A stretch of DNA of 16,466 nucleotides from Xanthomonas translucens pv. translucens DSM 18974. GTDB taxonomy: Bacteria > Pseudomonadota > Gammaproteobacteria > Xanthomonadales > Xanthomonadaceae. The position numbers and the translations under genes are program-made. Location of the stretch: the NCBI RefSeq assembly GCF_000331775.1, contig NZ_CAPJ01000315.1, forward strand, positions 1-16,466, given 5' to 3'. This document shows positions 7,903-14,735 of the stretch, piece by piece; the first letter of the stretch is position 1; the number at the start of each line of letters is the position of its first letter. The notes under the pieces were generated by a model, which saw nothing but the letters and a program-made list of their open reading frames with translations, was not told the DNA's origin and did no database searches.

Positions 7903-7962
7903 GGGGTGCGAAGGGCAGCGGAGCGAAGGGGAAGGGAAGCAAAGGGCAGGGCGATGGGCAGG
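7903..7962. repeat. Purine-rich imperfect repeat (GCGAAGGG units)
   Basis: About 60 bases of almost pure purine with recurring 8-mers: GCGAAGGG at 7908 and 7923, GCAAAGGG at 7939, GCGATGGG at 7951. The strand asymmetry is strong against its surroundings. The repeat is non-coding as far as can be judged. Confidence 0.6.
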
Positions 7963-8218
7963 CGCCAGTGGCCGCGTCGCCGCGGCAGTCCGCTGGACGC
8001 GATAGCGCATCGCGGCGGGCCGGGCCAGTCGCCGCTGACCAACTCAGACACTGCGCCGCACGCTCGGTGCCGCTCAGCACAGGCCATGCGCGTCCATCGC
8101 CGGCGACGCGGTTCGAAGACCCGGCGCGACCCGCTCAGGATCGGCTACTGCGCGGCGGCGAGCACGGCGCCATCGCGACGCGGTATCGTGTTGGGATTCC
8201 TGCCAATCGACGAACCCG

Positions 8219-9601
8219 ATGCCGCATCCGTCCATGCCTCCCGGTCCCGCCGCCGCGTCCGCCGCGCCTGTGTTGCGCCATGCGCTGAAGCCGCGGCAAC
8301 TGATCATGATGGGGTTGGGCAGCGCGATCGGCGCCGGCCTGTTCCTGGGGTCGGGCGTCGGCGTGCATGCGGCGGGGCCGGCGGTGCTGATCTCCTATCT
8401 GGTCGCCGGCGCGCTGGTGATCATCGTGATGAACGCGCTGGGCGAGATGGCCGCGGCTAAGCCGGCCAGCGGTGCGTTCTCGGTGTATGCCGCCGATGCG
8501 ATGGGCGCCACTGCGGGGGCGACGGTGGGGTGGTTGTGGTGGCTGCAGCTGGTGATCGTGATCGCCGCCGAGGCGGTGGGCGCGGCCGGCCTGCTGGCCA
8601 CGGTGTGGCCGGCGTTGCCGGTGCCGCTGGTCGCGATGGTGTTCATGGCCGCCTTCACCGCGATCAACCTGCTGGGCGTGCGCAATTTCGGCGAGTTCGA
8701 ATTCTGGTTCGCGATCCTCAAGGTGGTGGCGATCGTCGGCTTCATCCTGGTCGGCGTGGCGCTGCTGGCCGGTTGGTTGCCGAACGTGGTGGCGCCGGGC
8801 TGGTCCAACGTCACCGGCAACGGCGGTTTCGCGCCCAAGGGGCTGGCCGGGATCGGCGCGGCGCTGCTGGTGGTGGTGTTCGCCTTCGGCGGTACCGAGA
8901 TCGTGGCGGTAGCGGCGGCCGAGACCGCCGACCCGGAGCGCAGCATCGCGCGCGCCATCCGCACCGTGGCCTGGCGCATCCTGGTGTTCTACATCGGCTC
9001 GCTGAGCGTGATCATCGCGGTGGTGCCGTGGCAGAGCGAGGCGCTGAGTTCGCCGTTCGCCGCGGTGCTGCAGGCGGCCAAGATTCCCGGCGCGGCCACC
9101 GGTATCACCCTGATCGCGGTGATCGCGCTGCTATCGGCGCTCAACGCCAATCTGTACGGCGCCTCGCGCATGATCTTTTCGCTGGCGCAGCGCGGCGAGG
9201 CGCCGCGCGTGCTGGCCTTCACCAACGGCCATCAGGTGCCGTTGCTGGCGGTGCTGGCCAGCGTGCTGTTCGGCTTCGTCGCCGCGGTGTTGGAATTGCT
9301 GTATCCGAATCGGGTGCTGCCGACGCTGCTGAACATCGTCGGCGCCACCTGCCTGCTGGTGTGGACGATCTCGCTGCTGTCGCAGCTGATCCTGCGCGCG
9401 CGCGCCGACCGCGCCGGCACCCGGCTGCCGTTCCGCATGCGCGGCTATCCGCTGCTGACCGTGCTGGCGCTGGCGATCCTGGCGGTGATCTTCGGCCTGC
9501 TGATCGCCTCGGCCGACACCCGCGCGCAATTCCTGTCGATGGCCGCGCTGACTGCCGCGATCGCGTTGATCAGCGGCTTGGCGCGGCGGCTGCGAGGGTA
9601 G
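8219..9601 (+). CDS. Amino acid permease, APC superfamily (AAT-type)
   Basis: The 460-residue protein is almost entirely hydrophobic, with about 12 membrane segments, and should import an amino acid or related amine by proton symport across the inner membrane. The N-terminal motif GLGSAIGAGLFLGSG (32-46) matches the unwound TM1 region of AAT-family transporters (GGxIGTGLFLGSG). GVRNFGEFEFWFAILKV (153-169) and FAFGGTEIVAVAAAETADPERSI (221-243) are equally typical of the GABA/proline/D-serine permease group. The length fits the family (450-470). The sequence alone does not settle the substrate. No clear Shine-Dalgarno site precedes ATG 8219; the ATG at 8234 is an alternative and would change only the variable N-terminus. 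It converges with the ArsB-like gene downstream, with a REP pair between the stops. Confidence 0.93.
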   Translation: MPHPSMPPGPAAASAAPVLRHALKPRQLIMMGLGSAIGAGLFLGSGVGVHAAGPAVLISYLVAGALVIIVMNALGEMAAAKPASGAFSVYAADAMGATAGATVGWLWWLQLVIVIAAEAVGAAGLLATVWPALPVPLVAMVFMAAFTAINLLGVRNFGEFEFWFAILKVVAIVGFILVGVALLAGWLPNVVAPGWSNVTGNGGFAPKGLAGIGAALLVVVFAFGGTEIVAVAAAETADPERSIARAIRTVAWRILVFYIGSLSVIIAVVPWQSEALSSPFAAVLQAAKIPGAATGITLIAVIALLSALNANLYGASRMIFSLAQRGEAPRVLAFTNGHQVPLLAVLASVLFGFVAAVLELLYPNRVLPTLLNIVGATCLLVWTISLLSQLILRARADRAGTRLPFRMRGYPLLTVLALAILAVIFGLLIASADTRAQFLSMAALTAAIALISGLARRLRG

Positions 9602-9620
9602 GGCGCCCCACTTCCGCTTT

Positions 9621-9745
9621 CTGTAGGAGCGGCTTCAGCCGCGACCGAAAGCTGGGCAGATGCGCCAGGCCGCACAGCACGGAGTTTTTGCGAGAACGCA
9701 AAGCCCCCTGGCTCACGTTCGTCGCGGCTGAAGCCGCTCCTACAC
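9621..9745. repeat. Inverted pair of REP elements between convergent genes
   Basis: Copies of the same REP as at 1138-1224 lie at 9622-9645 and, inverted, 9721-9744, with exact 24-base arms. The 75-base spacer holds a smaller hairpin, TTTGCG-AGAA-CGCAAA (9687-9702). The pair fills most of the 159-base gap between the permease stop and the ArsB-like stop, a typical REP position. It probably serves as a two-way terminator or mRNA 3' end stabiliser (inference). Confidence 0.9.
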
Positions 9746-9760
9746 AAAAGCGGGTACGGC

Positions 9761-11029
9761 TCAGCCCAGCAACAGCCGCGCGCCCAGTGCGCACAGCAGC
9801 GCCGGCGGCATCACCAGCGCGCCGACTTTCAGGAAGCGCCAGAAGCCCACGTCCTCGCCTTCACGGCGGATCGCGGTCAGCCACAGGATGGTGGCCAGCG
9901 AGCCGGTGATCGACAGGTTCGGTCCGAGGTCCACGCCGATCAGCAACGCATCGACGACCAGTTGCGGCGGATGCGCCTGGGCGATGGTGGTGCTGGCGAT
10001 CAGGCCGGCCGGCAGGTTGTTCATCAGGTTGGAGGCGAACGCCAGCAGCGTGCCGGCCGCGCCGGCGGTGGCCACCGGCGACTGCGCGGAGGCGGCGGAC
10101 AGCGTCTGCGCGAGCCAGGCGATGACGCCGGTGCGCGACAGGGCCTCGACCAGCACGAACAGCCCGGCCACCAGCGGCAGCACCGCCCACGACACCGCCT
10201 TGACCAGTGGCAGCGGCGATTGCCGGCCGCCCAGACACACCGCCGCCAGCGTGGCCACGCCGGCCAGGCAGGTGGGCAGGCCCAGGTCGCGGCCCAGCGC
10301 GGAGACGCCGACCAGCAGCGCCGCGGTGACGAGGATGCCGGCCAGCGCGAACGCGCCGCCGCGGCTCAGCGGCACCGTGTCCACGCGTTCGGCGCAGCGT
10401 CCGCGCAGATCCTTGCGCTCGGCCCAGTACAGCATGCCGAAGGTGACCCCGATCGCCAGCAGCGAGGGCAGCGCGAACGCGGCCATCCACGCGCCCAGCG
10501 TCGGCATGGTGCCGCCGTACAGCACCAGGTTGGCGGGATTGGAGATCGGCAGCACGAAGCTGGCGGCGTTGGCGATCAGCGCGCAGGCGAACAGCATCGG
10601 CAGCGGCTTGGCCCCGGCCTTGCGCGCGGCCGCGTACACCGCCGGGGTCAGCACCACCGCGGTGGCGTCGTTGGACAGGAACGCGGTGACCACGATGCCG
10701 ACCCCGAACACCACCGCGAACAAGCGCCGCGGCGAGCCCTTGGCGAGGTTCACGGCGTGCATCGCCACCCAGTCGAACAGGCCTTCGGCGCGTGCGGTTT
10801 CCGACAGCAGCATCATCCCGATCAGGAACAGGTAGACGTCGTAGCCCTTCAGCACCGCGTGCCAGGCCTCGGCGCCGGGCATCAGCCCGAGCAGCAGCAG
10901 CAGCAGCGCGCCGCCCACCGCCCACAGTGCCTCGGGCAGCTTGAACGGCCGCGTGATCACCGCGGCGGTGGCCGCGGCGCAGATGCTCCAGGTGGCGACA
11001 TTGGCCGCGTGTCCGCTCAGCATGCGCAT
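9761..11029 (-). CDS. ArsB/SLC13-type anion permease
   Basis: The 422-residue inner-membrane protein has about 11-12 hydrophobic segments and belongs to the arsenite/anion transporter (ArsB, ion transporter superfamily) group; E. coli ArsB has 429. Family signatures are FLSNDATAVVLTP (117-129), ANAASFVLPISNPANLVLYGG split around 153-173, ASNLMNNLPAG (332-342) and GVDLGPNLSITGSLATILW within 365-383, the latter typical of ArsB. It may extrude arsenite or antimonite, but no arsR, arsC or arsA is in the window, so another anion is possible. The open frame runs upstream to 11647, but that extension is proline/glycine-rich repeat translation without family match. ATG 11029 (or 11023) gives the family-like start. 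The usual arrangement for an efflux gene, next to a sensor, is missing. Confidence 0.88.
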   Translation of the reverse strand: MRMLSGHAANVATWSICAAATAAVITRPFKLPEALWAVGGALLLLLLGLMPGAEAWHAVLKGYDVYLFLIGMMLLSETARAEGLFDWVAMHAVNLAKGSPRRLFAVVFGVGIVVTAFLSNDATAVVLTPAVYAAARKAGAKPLPMLFACALIANAASFVLPISNPANLVLYGGTMPTLGAWMAAFALPSLLAIGVTFGMLYWAERKDLRGRCAERVDTVPLSRGGAFALAGILVTAALLVGVSALGRDLGLPTCLAGVATLAAVCLGGRQSPLPLVKAVSWAVLPLVAGLFVLVEALSRTGVIAWLAQTLSAASAQSPVATAGAAGTLLAFASNLMNNLPAGLIASTTIAQAHPPQLVVDALLIGVDLGPNLSITGSLATILWLTAIRREGEDVGFWRFLKVGALVMPPALLCALGARLLLG

Positions 11030-11184
11030 GCCGCCGGTGCGGTCGGGCAGGGCGCCGGCGCGCGGCGGTTGGCGAGGGTGGTGGCGCGGTCCGCGGCGGA
11101 CGCGTGGGGAAGGCTGGACATGGGGGCAATCGGCGCGTGCGGTGGTGTGGGAGAAAATGGTTGGCAAGGATAGCAAGCTGGGGG

Positions 11185-11209
11185 GCGGGACCGGGGACCG
11201 GGGACCCGG
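11185..11209. repeat. Heptamer array, left arm (GGGACCG units)
   Basis: Just over three GGGACCG-type units. The 25 bases are an exact inverted copy of 11308-11332, including the irregular extra base that breaks the 7-base rhythm. The arms are 98 bases apart. Confidence 0.85.
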
Positions 11210-11281
11210 AGAAGCGGCGAGGGGGGGGCATAGGCCGCGATTGCGCCTTGCACACGGTGCTTGAGCCGTCATGCTCCTGCC

Positions 11282-11351
11282 GGTCCCCGGTCCCCGGTCC
11301 CCGGTCCCCGGGTCCCCGGTCCCCGGTCCCGCGTCCCGAGTCCCGAGTCCC
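11282..11351. repeat. Heptamer tandem array, about ten units (GGTCCCC to GAGTCCC)
   Basis: Four GGTCCCC units, one extra G, then two GGTCCCC and a series drifting through GGTCCCG and CGTCCCG to AGTCCCG. The array ends one base from the stop codon of the hypothetical gene (TAG, 11355-11353 on the - strand). Read on that strand it is GGGACTCGGGACTCGGGACG and onward, directly after the stop. Confidence 0.9.
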
Positions 11352-11352
11352 G

Positions 11353-11802
11353 CTACGGCACGTACCGATCGATCCAGCCCTGCAAAAAGTCGCTCAGGCC
11401 CAGCCTGGCCGGCGGCGACAGGCCGGCGCTGCGGACGAAGCCGGCCGCGGCCTGCGCGAAGTCCTGCTTTGCACGCCGCGTCGCCTGCTGCGCGGCCGCC
11501 TGCTGCTGGCGCAACTGCACCAGGTGCAGCGATGGCCGTCCCGGCGGCGCGAACTTCTGGTCGCGGCGCAGGGCGTCGGCGGACAGCGTGGTGGCGTGCG
11601 CGGCCTGCAGCAGCGCCTGCCTGGCCTGCAGCAACTGCAGCAGCCATTGCCCGGTGTCGCTGAGCCGCCAGGGTGCGGCGGGATCGGAGGTGGCGCTCAG
11701 CAGCGGCGGGATCGCGGCATCGGCAAGGCCGGCGGCGCTCGGGTCCAGGCGTTGCAGCCGGGCGAGGAAGTCGGCGTGGGCGAAGATGGGGTCGGTTGCC
11801 AT
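11353..11802 (-). CDS. Hypothetical protein, 149 residues, cytoplasmic
   Basis: I do not recognise a family. The protein begins MATDPIFAHADFLARLQRLDPSAAG and has no signal peptide or membrane segment. It is mostly helical by composition: amphipathic Leu/Ala/Gln stretches at WLLQLLQARQALLQAAHA (about 53-70) and LVQLRQQQAAAQQATRRAKQDFAQAAA (about 94-120), the latter a likely coiled coil. The C-terminus LGLSDFLQGWIDRYVP has conserved-looking aromatic residues. The ATG is supported by codon use, but no strong Shine-Dalgarno site is seen. It precedes the ArsB-like gene on the same strand with a 323-base gap, so cotranscription is uncertain. The stop is followed at once by the heptamer array. Confidence 0.7.
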   Translation of the reverse strand: MATDPIFAHADFLARLQRLDPSAAGLADAAIPPLLSATSDPAAPWRLSDTGQWLLQLLQARQALLQAAHATTLSADALRRDQKFAPPGRPSLHLVQLRQQQAAAQQATRRAKQDFAQAAAGFVRSAGLSPPARLGLSDFLQGWIDRYVP

Positions 11803-12011
11803 GGGCGGCGCGGCAGGGAGCGAGCGCGGACTGTACGCGGTTTTGCCGCGTGCGTGGATGCGGCGCGGCCGAGCGCGCGCGCGCCGCGGCAGCGTTCAGG
11901 CGCCTTGGGCGCTGTCGGCTGGCGGCCGCTGCTGTCCTGCCTTTGCCTGGCTCGGCGCCGCCAGCGTCTGACGCAACCCGGTCCGGATGCTGACGTTGCT
12001 GGGACGGGTTC

Positions 12012-12037
12012 GGTCGCGGCTGAAGCCGCTCCTACAG
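12012..12037 (-). repeat. Single REP element
   Basis: A lone copy of the REP seen at 1138-1224 and 9621-9745, in the - orientation, 43 bases downstream of the hydrolase stop on that gene's strand. It lies in the 277-base gap between the hydrolase and the hypothetical gene. Nothing else is recognised in that gap. Confidence 0.85.
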
Positions 12038-12079
12038 GGGCGTGAAGGGTTGGAAAGCGGACCGGTCTGTGGCGCCGGC

Positions 12080-12913
12080 TCAGCTGCCGCCGGTCGCGGT
12101 TTCCGGCGCCGCGTCGGCGGTGTCGGCGCCGCGTTTCTGCGCGAACAGCCATTGCCACATCTTCGGGTTGCGGTAGGTGGCGTCCCAGGCGTTGTGATTG
12201 CCTTCGGGGTATTCGGTATAGCGCACGTCGGCATCCAGATTCTTGAACGCGCGGTAGATCTTGCGGTCGTCGTGCGGCAGCACCACGTCGTCCTCGGCGC
12301 CGTGGAAGATCCACACCGGGATCCGCTGCAGGTGCTCGGCCAGCGCGGTGTAGGGATCGGACAGCTCCGCCACCGGGGTCACCACCAGGTACTCGCGGTC
12401 CTCGTGCGGGGACAGGATCGCGCCGCAGACCGGCACCAGCGCGGCGAAGCGCTGCGGCTGCTGCAGCGCGATTTCCCAGGTGCCGTAGCCGCCCATCGAC
12501 ATGCCGGTCAGATAGGTGCGCTGCGGGTCGCCGTTGAATTCGGTGCTGGCCGCGTCCAGCGCCTGCAGCGCCATGGTCGCGTTGATCCCGTTCCATTCCT
12601 CATCGTCCGGCACCTGCGGCATCACCACCAGCGCCGGGAAGTCGGCCAGATGGCGGCGCAGGTACGGACCCACGCCTGAATCGGCCTGCTGCCGGCCGTC
12701 GCTGCCGCGCTCGCCGGAACCGTGCAGGAACAGCACCACTGGCAGCGGACCCTGGCGCAACGGCGGCGCCGGCACGAATACCTGGTAGCGGTACAGGCGG
12801 CCGCCCACGGTCAGCTGGCGCGACACGAAATGGCCGCTGGCCGGGTCGCTGGGCAGGCTGCTGCAACCGACCATCGACAGGCACAGCAGCATCAGCAACG
12901 AACGCATCGACAT
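12080..12913 (-). CDS. Lipoprotein alpha/beta-hydrolase (esterase, PHB-depolymerase/LpqC-like)
   Basis: The 277-residue product starts with a lipoprotein-type signal, MSMRSLLMLLCLSMVGCSS, with Cys17 as the lipidation site (lipobox MVGC, slightly atypical at -3), so it is likely anchored in a membrane facing the periplasm. The rest is an alpha/beta-hydrolase: oxyanion motif HGSGERG (64-70), nucleophile Ser139 in GMSMGG, acid Asp208 in FHGAEDDVVLP, and His240 in GNHNAWD, giving a complete Ser-Asp-His triad. The pattern matches the predicted peptidase/feruloyl-esterase/PHB-depolymerase group (COG4099-like). The substrate is not known; an ester of plant polymer or lipid is possible. GAGGG lies 6 bases before ATG 12913, favouring it over the ATG at 12907. 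The C-terminal tail is Ala/Thr-rich and likely disordered. Confidence 0.9.
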   Translation of the reverse strand: MSMRSLLMLLCLSMVGCSSLPSDPASGHFVSRQLTVGGRLYRYQVFVPAPPLRQGPLPVVLFLHGSGERGSDGRQQADSGVGPYLRRHLADFPALVVMPQVPDDEEWNGINATMALQALDAASTEFNGDPQRTYLTGMSMGGYGTWEIALQQPQRFAALVPVCGAILSPHEDREYLVVTPVAELSDPYTALAEHLQRIPVWIFHGAEDDVVLPHDDRKIYRAFKNLDADVRYTEYPEGNHNAWDATYRNPKMWQWLFAQKRGADTADAAPETATGGS

Positions 12914-13130
12914 GGGCGGCCCTCGGCGGTGGAGAGTCCCAGTATCGGCGTCCCGGCGCTTCGGCGACAGAGCGGCGTGCTGCTAGGGCCGGGGGCCGGA
13001 CATGCGCCAGTCAGGCGCTGGCCGCGCGGCGTTCCTGCTTGCGCGGGCGGGTCGGCGCGGCCCGGAAGGCGCTGGCGGGACAGCCGCTACAGGTGCGCTG
13101 CGCGGCAATGCGCAGGCCACCTGGATCGGG

Positions 13131-14489
13131 CTACAGCAGCACCAGCGTGGCCAGGCCGAGGAAACTGAGGAAGCCCATCACGTCGGTCAAGGTGGTCAGG
13201 ATCACCCCGCCGGCCAGCGCCGGATCGAAGCCAAGGCGCTTGAGTGTCAGCGGCACCAGCACGCCGCCGAGCGCGGCGGTGAGCAGATTGATGGTTAGCG
13301 CCGAGCCGATCACCAGCGACAGCAGCGGCTGCTTGAACCACGCCAGCACGATCAGGCCCAGGCCGATGCCCAGCGCCAGGCCGTTGATCAGCGCCACCGC
13401 CAGTTCCTTGCGCAGCAGCACGGCGAAGTTGGAGGCGCCGATCTGGCCCAGCGCCAGGCCGCGCACCATCAGCGCCAGCACCTGGGTGCCGGCGTTGCCG
13501 CCCATGCCGGCGACGATCGGCATCAGCGCGGCCAGCGCCACCAGCTTGGAGATGGTGCCCTCGAACTGGCTGACCACGCTGGAGGCGATGAATGCGGTGC
13601 CGAGGTTGATGGTCAGCCACAGCAGGCGGCGCCGGAACGCGCGCCGCACCGGGCTGAACATGTCCTCGTCCTCGTCCAGGCCGGCGGCGCTCATCGCCTG
13701 GTGCTCGGCCTGGTCGCGGATGATGTCGACCACGTCGTCGATGGTGATGCGGCCAAGCAGGATGTTGTTGTCGTCCACCACCGGCGCGGAGATCCAGTCG
13801 TGGTCGGAGAACTGCCGCGCGACCTCGTCGGCGCCTTCGCCCACGTCGATGGCCGGCTGCTCGTCGTCGATCAGCCGGTTGATCGGGGTGGAATCCTCGT
13901 GGGTGACCAGCGCGGCCAGCGACACCCGGCCCAGGTACTGGTGGCGGCGGCTGACCACGAACAGGTGATCGGTGTGGTCGGGCAGTTCGCCGCGCAGGCG
14001 CAGGTAGCGCAGCACCACGTCGACGTTGACGTCGGCGCGCACGGTGACCACGTCCGGGTTCATCAGGCGCCCGGCGCTGTCCTCGGGATAGGACAGCACC
14101 TGTTCCAGGCGCTCGCGGTTCTCGCGGTCCATCGACTTGAGCACTTCGTCGATGACCGTGTCGGGCAGATCCTCGACCAGGTTGGCCAGGTCGTCGATGT
14201 CCAGGTCTTCGACCGCGGCGACGATCTCGTCCGGGTCCATGTCGGCAAGCAGGCTTTCGCGCACTTCCTCGCCGACGTGCAGCAGCACCTCGCCGTCGTC
14301 TTCCGGATCGACCAGGCCCCACACCACCACGCGCTTGCCGGGCGGCAGCGACTCGAGCAGGTTGCCGATCTCGGCCGGCGCCAGTGTATTGACCAGCCGC
14401 CGCACCGGGCCCAGGCGCCCGCTGTCCAGCGCATCGGACAGCAAACGCAACTGCCGCGCGGTCTTGTCGTGGCGGACGGCATCGGCCAT
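13131..14489 (-). CDS. mgtE: Magnesium channel/transporter MgtE
   Basis: MgtE is a homodimeric Mg2+ channel of the inner membrane whose cytoplasmic domains close the pore when Mg2+ is plentiful. The 452 residues show the full architecture: helical N domain (about 15-130, rich in Asp/Glu), the linking motif YPEDSAGRLM (134-143), two CBS domains (about 140-195 and 204-262), a plug-helix region and five membrane segments from about 290. AGMGGNAGTQ (327-336) and TTLTDVMGFLSFLGLA (432-447) are pore motifs, and Asp436 corresponds to the conserved pore Asp (Asp432 in Thermus MgtE). AGGAG lies 6 bases before ATG 14489, fixing the start. It follows ptsI on the same strand with a 246-base gap holding repeats; ptsI-mgtE order is known in xanthomonads. 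Confidence 0.96.
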   Translation of the reverse strand: MADAVRHDKTARQLRLLSDALDSGRLGPVRRLVNTLAPAEIGNLLESLPPGKRVVVWGLVDPEDDGEVLLHVGEEVRESLLADMDPDEIVAAVEDLDIDDLANLVEDLPDTVIDEVLKSMDRENRERLEQVLSYPEDSAGRLMNPDVVTVRADVNVDVVLRYLRLRGELPDHTDHLFVVSRRHQYLGRVSLAALVTHEDSTPINRLIDDEQPAIDVGEGADEVARQFSDHDWISAPVVDDNNILLGRITIDDVVDIIRDQAEHQAMSAAGLDEDEDMFSPVRRAFRRRLLWLTINLGTAFIASSVVSQFEGTISKLVALAALMPIVAGMGGNAGTQVLALMVRGLALGQIGASNFAVLLRKELAVALINGLALGIGLGLIVLAWFKQPLLSLVIGSALTINLLTAALGGVLVPLTLKRLGFDPALAGGVILTTLTDVMGFLSFLGLATLVLL

Positions 14490-14589
14490 GCGCTGCTCCT
14501 GAAAGTGGAAGGCCGCGCGCCGACGGCGTGCGGTGGATCAGATGTTCATCGCGACATTATCGCCTGCATGTTGCGGGAAGCACAGCGGT

Positions 14590-14620
14590 GTGGAGCCGGG
14601 ACGCGGGACGCGGGACGCGG
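14590..14620. repeat. Heptamer array (GGGACGC units) upstream of mgtE
   Basis: Three GGGACGC units preceded by GTGGAGCC. The 20 bases at 14590-14609, GTGGAGCCGGGACGCGGGAC, recur exactly, inverted, at 14762-14781 inside the 3' end of ptsI. The array lies in the ptsI-mgtE gap, about 100 bases upstream of the mgtE start. Confidence 0.85.
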
Positions 14621-14735
14621 AAAGGCGACAGCAACAGCGGGTTGCCGATGGCGATGGGGGATTCGCTGCGCCGATGCTGCAGGTCGGTGCGTGGTGCTTT
14701 TTTTGTCGTAGCGCAGAGAACGCTTGCACTCGCGA

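Larger units (their letters stand above)
7553..8218. other. 666-base gap between divergent genes
   Basis: The gap separates the - strand secreted protein from the + strand permease. Next to the former is a ~200-base probable leader with a hairpin at 7636-7656 and a promoter at 7758-7786. An AT-rich patch spans about 7757-7842, unusual for this sequence, and a purine-rich repeat lies at 7903-7962. The rest (7963-8218) is GC-rich and featureless to the eye. Several open frames cross it, none with a ribosome site or recognisable protein. No permease promoter could be assigned. Confidence 0.6.
11030..11352. other. 323-base gap with heptamer arrays
   Basis: The gap separates the ArsB-like gene from the hypothetical gene upstream of it. 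It carries the left array (11185-11209), an 8-base poly-G run (11221-11228) and the long right array (11282-11351). The part next to the ArsB-like start (11030-11184) shows no promoter I could assign. No gene is seen. Confidence 0.65.

Noticed and set aside
7815..8288. 157-residue + strand frame with a Gly/Lys repeat
   Set aside because: It has no ribosome site and no recognisable protein, overlaps the permease start, and its composition follows the purine tract. Non-coding is more likely.
11187..11351. Heptamer arrays as a CRISPR array
   Set aside because: The units are 7 bases with no unique spacers between them, and no cas genes are near.
11030..11647. N-terminal extension of the ArsB-like frame to 628 residues
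   Set aside because: The added part is low-complexity translation of the heptamer arrays and of DNA antisense-frame to another gene; the permease fold is complete from 11029.
12914..13130. Possible small gene or promoter between the hydrolase and mgtE
   Set aside because: The 217 bases show no frame with a start and ribosome site and no clear promoter boxes; I see nothing to annotate there.
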